From an uncultured Bacilli bacterium (GTDB lineage Bacteria; Bacillota_I; Bacilli_A; RF39; UBA660), in contig CANRBD010000024.1 in the NCBI GenBank assembly GCA_947628765.1, positions 1 through 13,391 of the forward strand: a stretch of 13,391 nucleotides of DNA. Direction: 5' to 3'. The notes below the pieces were generated by a model. That model saw nothing but the letters and a program-made list of their open reading frames with translations, had not been told where the DNA came from and did no database searches. Every line of letters begins with the position of its first letter. The stretch's first letter is position 1. Below are positions 11,937 to 13,391 of the stretch, one piece after another. The position numbers and the translations under genes were made by a program.

Positions 11937-13265
11937 TTATTCAAACTTACTAATAATTTCTTTAAATTTTTGTCCACGTTCTTCAAATGATTTAAATTGG
12001 TCATGGCTAGCGCAAGCAGGGGAGAGTAAAATGGTATCTTTGGGTTCTGAAAGATTGTAAGCTAATTTAGTGGCTTCTTCTAAGTTTTCGGTTTCTGTTA
12101 CTGAAATATTTTTCTTTTGACAAAACTTGGCAATTTTGTCTTTAGTTTCTCCAAAGCAAATAATTTTTTTGACATAATCTAAGTGACCATCTAACTCATC
12201 AAAGGATCCGCCTCTATCGAGACCCCCTAGTAATAAAATAACTGGCGTTTTAAAAGCCGATAGGGCAATAATTGTAGATGCATTGTTAGTTGATTTAGAA
12301 TCATTATAAAACTCTCTATCGTTAATTTTATCTACAAATTCAAGGCGATGTTCTACGCCGCCAAAATTATCTAATGCTTCTTTAATATATTTATTATCAA
12401 TGCCTAATTCTTTGGCAACACCAATCGCACACATAATGTTTTCATAATTGTGAGAGCCTTTAATTCTGATATCATTAAGTTCACAAATCTCTTCTTCGCC
12501 ATAATAAATATGATTATCTTTGATATAAATGTCAGCTTGACCTTGACTGTTAAAGTAAATTTTTTTTGAAGGAATATTTTTAGTTAATTGAACGACTTCA
12601 TCATCATTCATATTTAAAATTGCGATATCTTTATTGGTGTGATGATTAAAAATTTTTAATTTATTTTTTTTATAATTATCATAAGTTTTAAACATATCTA
12701 AATGTACTTTGCTAAAATTAGTAAGTACACTAATATCTGTTTTAAATGTATCAAAGTCGATTAATTGATGACTAGAAATTTCTAAAACTAAAATATCGCC
12801 ACTTTTAATATCATTGTAGATTTTACATAAAGGGATACCAATATTACCTCCTAAATGTACTGGAAGTCCAGCTAATTTTAGAATTTCATAGGTTATAGTA
12901 GTCGTGGTTGTTTTACCATTAGAACCAGTAATACCGATAATTTTAACATCTTTAGGTAACATGTTATAGGCAACTTCCATTTCTGTAGTAATAGGGATAT
13001 TTAATTTCTTTGCTTTCATTACGACTTCATTATCGGGAAAAATGGCAGGCCCTTTAATTAAATAATCGAAATTTTGTGTTAAAAGTTGGGCTTGATCATT
13101 TGTAATTATGACATTAATTCCTAAATCCTCAAGTTCTTTTTTTAAATTGGGATCATCGCATTTTGTATCAGTGAGTAATATTGAAGCTTCTTTACACAAT
13201 AATTTACTCACAGCAACGCCACTTCTGCCCATTCCTAAGACAAATAGTTTTTTATTTTTATACAT
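11937..13265 (-). CDS. murD: UDP-N-acetylmuramoylalanine--D-glutamate ligase
   Basis: 442 residues. MurD adds D-glutamate to UDP-MurNAc-L-alanine with ATP in cytosolic peptidoglycan synthesis. The N-terminal Rossmann-like domain opens FVLGMGRSGVAVSKLL. The ATP-binding loop GSNGKTTTTT is at about 114-123, followed by GGNIGIPL, LEISSHQL and a central-domain MNMDD. The C-terminal domain has GVEHRLEFV, NDSKSTN, LLLGGLDRGGSFDEL and LLSPACASHDQF, all MurD hallmarks. The in-frame ATG at 13274 abuts the AAGGAG site with no spacing, whereas 13265 lies nine bases away, so 13265 is preferred. The gene stands alone here rather than in a cell-division and wall cluster. Confidence 0.96.
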   Translation of the reverse strand: MYKNKKLFVLGMGRSGVAVSKLLCKEASILLTDTKCDDPNLKKELEDLGINVIITNDQAQLLTQNFDYLIKGPAIFPDNEVVMKAKKLNIPITTEMEVAYNMLPKDVKIIGITGSNGKTTTTTITYEILKLAGLPVHLGGNIGIPLCKIYNDIKSGDILVLEISSHQLIDFDTFKTDISVLTNFSKVHLDMFKTYDNYKKNKLKIFNHHTNKDIAILNMNDDEVVQLTKNIPSKKIYFNSQGQADIYIKDNHIYYGEEEICELNDIRIKGSHNYENIMCAIGVAKELGIDNKYIKEALDNFGGVEHRLEFVDKINDREFYNDSKSTNNASTIIALSAFKTPVILLLGGLDRGGSFDELDGHLDYVKKIICFGETKDKIAKFCQKKNISVTETENLEEATKLAYNLSEPKDTILLSPACASHDQFKSFEERGQKFKEIISKFE

Positions 13266-13285
13266 GCATTTCATCTCCTTCTTTT

Positions 13286-13294
13286 ATTATATCA
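13286..13294 (-). promoter_or_regulatory. Extended -10 promoter of murD
   Basis: On the minus strand TGATATAAT (13294-13286) lies a few bases before the AAGGAG site (13280-13275). No good -35 is visible at 17 bases. The leader would be very short. Confidence 0.6.
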
Positions 13295-13333
13295 TATGGG
13301 TTTATTTTTTTGTTAGTAAATATTAATTAAAAT

Positions 13334-13361
13334 AAATAAAAACCCTTGGCAAACAAGGGTT
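13334..13361 (-). terminator. Terminator of an unseen leftward gene
   Basis: AACCCTTG (13361-13354 on the minus strand), loop TTTGC, CAAGGGTT (13348-13341), then TTTATTT: a minus-strand intrinsic terminator. The gene it ends lies mostly beyond the right edge. Bases 13362-13391 are too short to identify it. Confidence 0.75.
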
Positions 13362-13391
13362 AAATATTAAAAGGAGCAAGTGGTGTAGATA

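Noticed and set aside
13378..13391. Possible tRNA 3' end on the minus strand (reads TATCTACACCA)
   Set aside because: CCA and a terminator lie in the right order, but only the acceptor end would be inside the window. Without a T-arm it cannot be told from the end of a coding gene.

Overview
The window is AT-rich bacterial DNA with strong AGGAGG-type ribosome binding sites, sigma-A-like promoters (most with an extended -10 TG) and a T-box leader on argS. This points to a low-GC Firmicutes genome, probably a Bacilli or Erysipelotrichia/RF39-like gut lineage. That placement is inferred from composition and gene style; no marker gene here fixes it. All 14 complete genes stop with TAA or TAG, none with TGA.

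Left part (1-3177). A gene start reads leftwards out of the window. A 250-base gap follows, holding its promoter and a possible short independent transcript. Then come a histidine phosphatase, a BaiN/HI0933-type flavoprotein, a solitary tRNA-Glu with a CUC anticodon and its own terminator, and a small helical protein of unknown role. Next is an arginine-type T-box leader (specifier CGU) controlling arginyl-tRNA synthetase (3178-4848).

Central part (4969-10090). This is the most interesting region. Four tandem paralogous genes encode secreted beta-rich proteins of 168-200 residues with SipW/TasA-type signal peptides. Each has its own promoter and its own terminator. The mature cores pair in a nested order: first with fourth, second with third. 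Blocks of near-identical DNA show that copies have exchanged segments. Directly downstream is a two-gene unit: an ER-type (Ser/His) signal peptidase fused to a long polytopic membrane domain, and a two-TM protein resembling DUF5305. I read the region as a dedicated export and assembly locus for a cell-surface fibre or matrix, with four subunits, their processing peptidase and a membrane-anchored partner. The parts are visible in the sequence; the fibre function is inference.

Right part (10091-13391). This holds an RNHCP-type zinc-ribbon protein, a single-TM extracytoplasmic helical protein of unknown function, rubrerythrin (peroxide defence) and, convergent to it, murD (peptidoglycan synthesis) on the minus strand. 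A 34-bp perfect palindrome between rubrerythrin and murD probably ends transcription from both sides. The right edge has a minus-strand terminator for a gene outside the window. No insertion sequence, CRISPR array, integrase or attachment site was seen.
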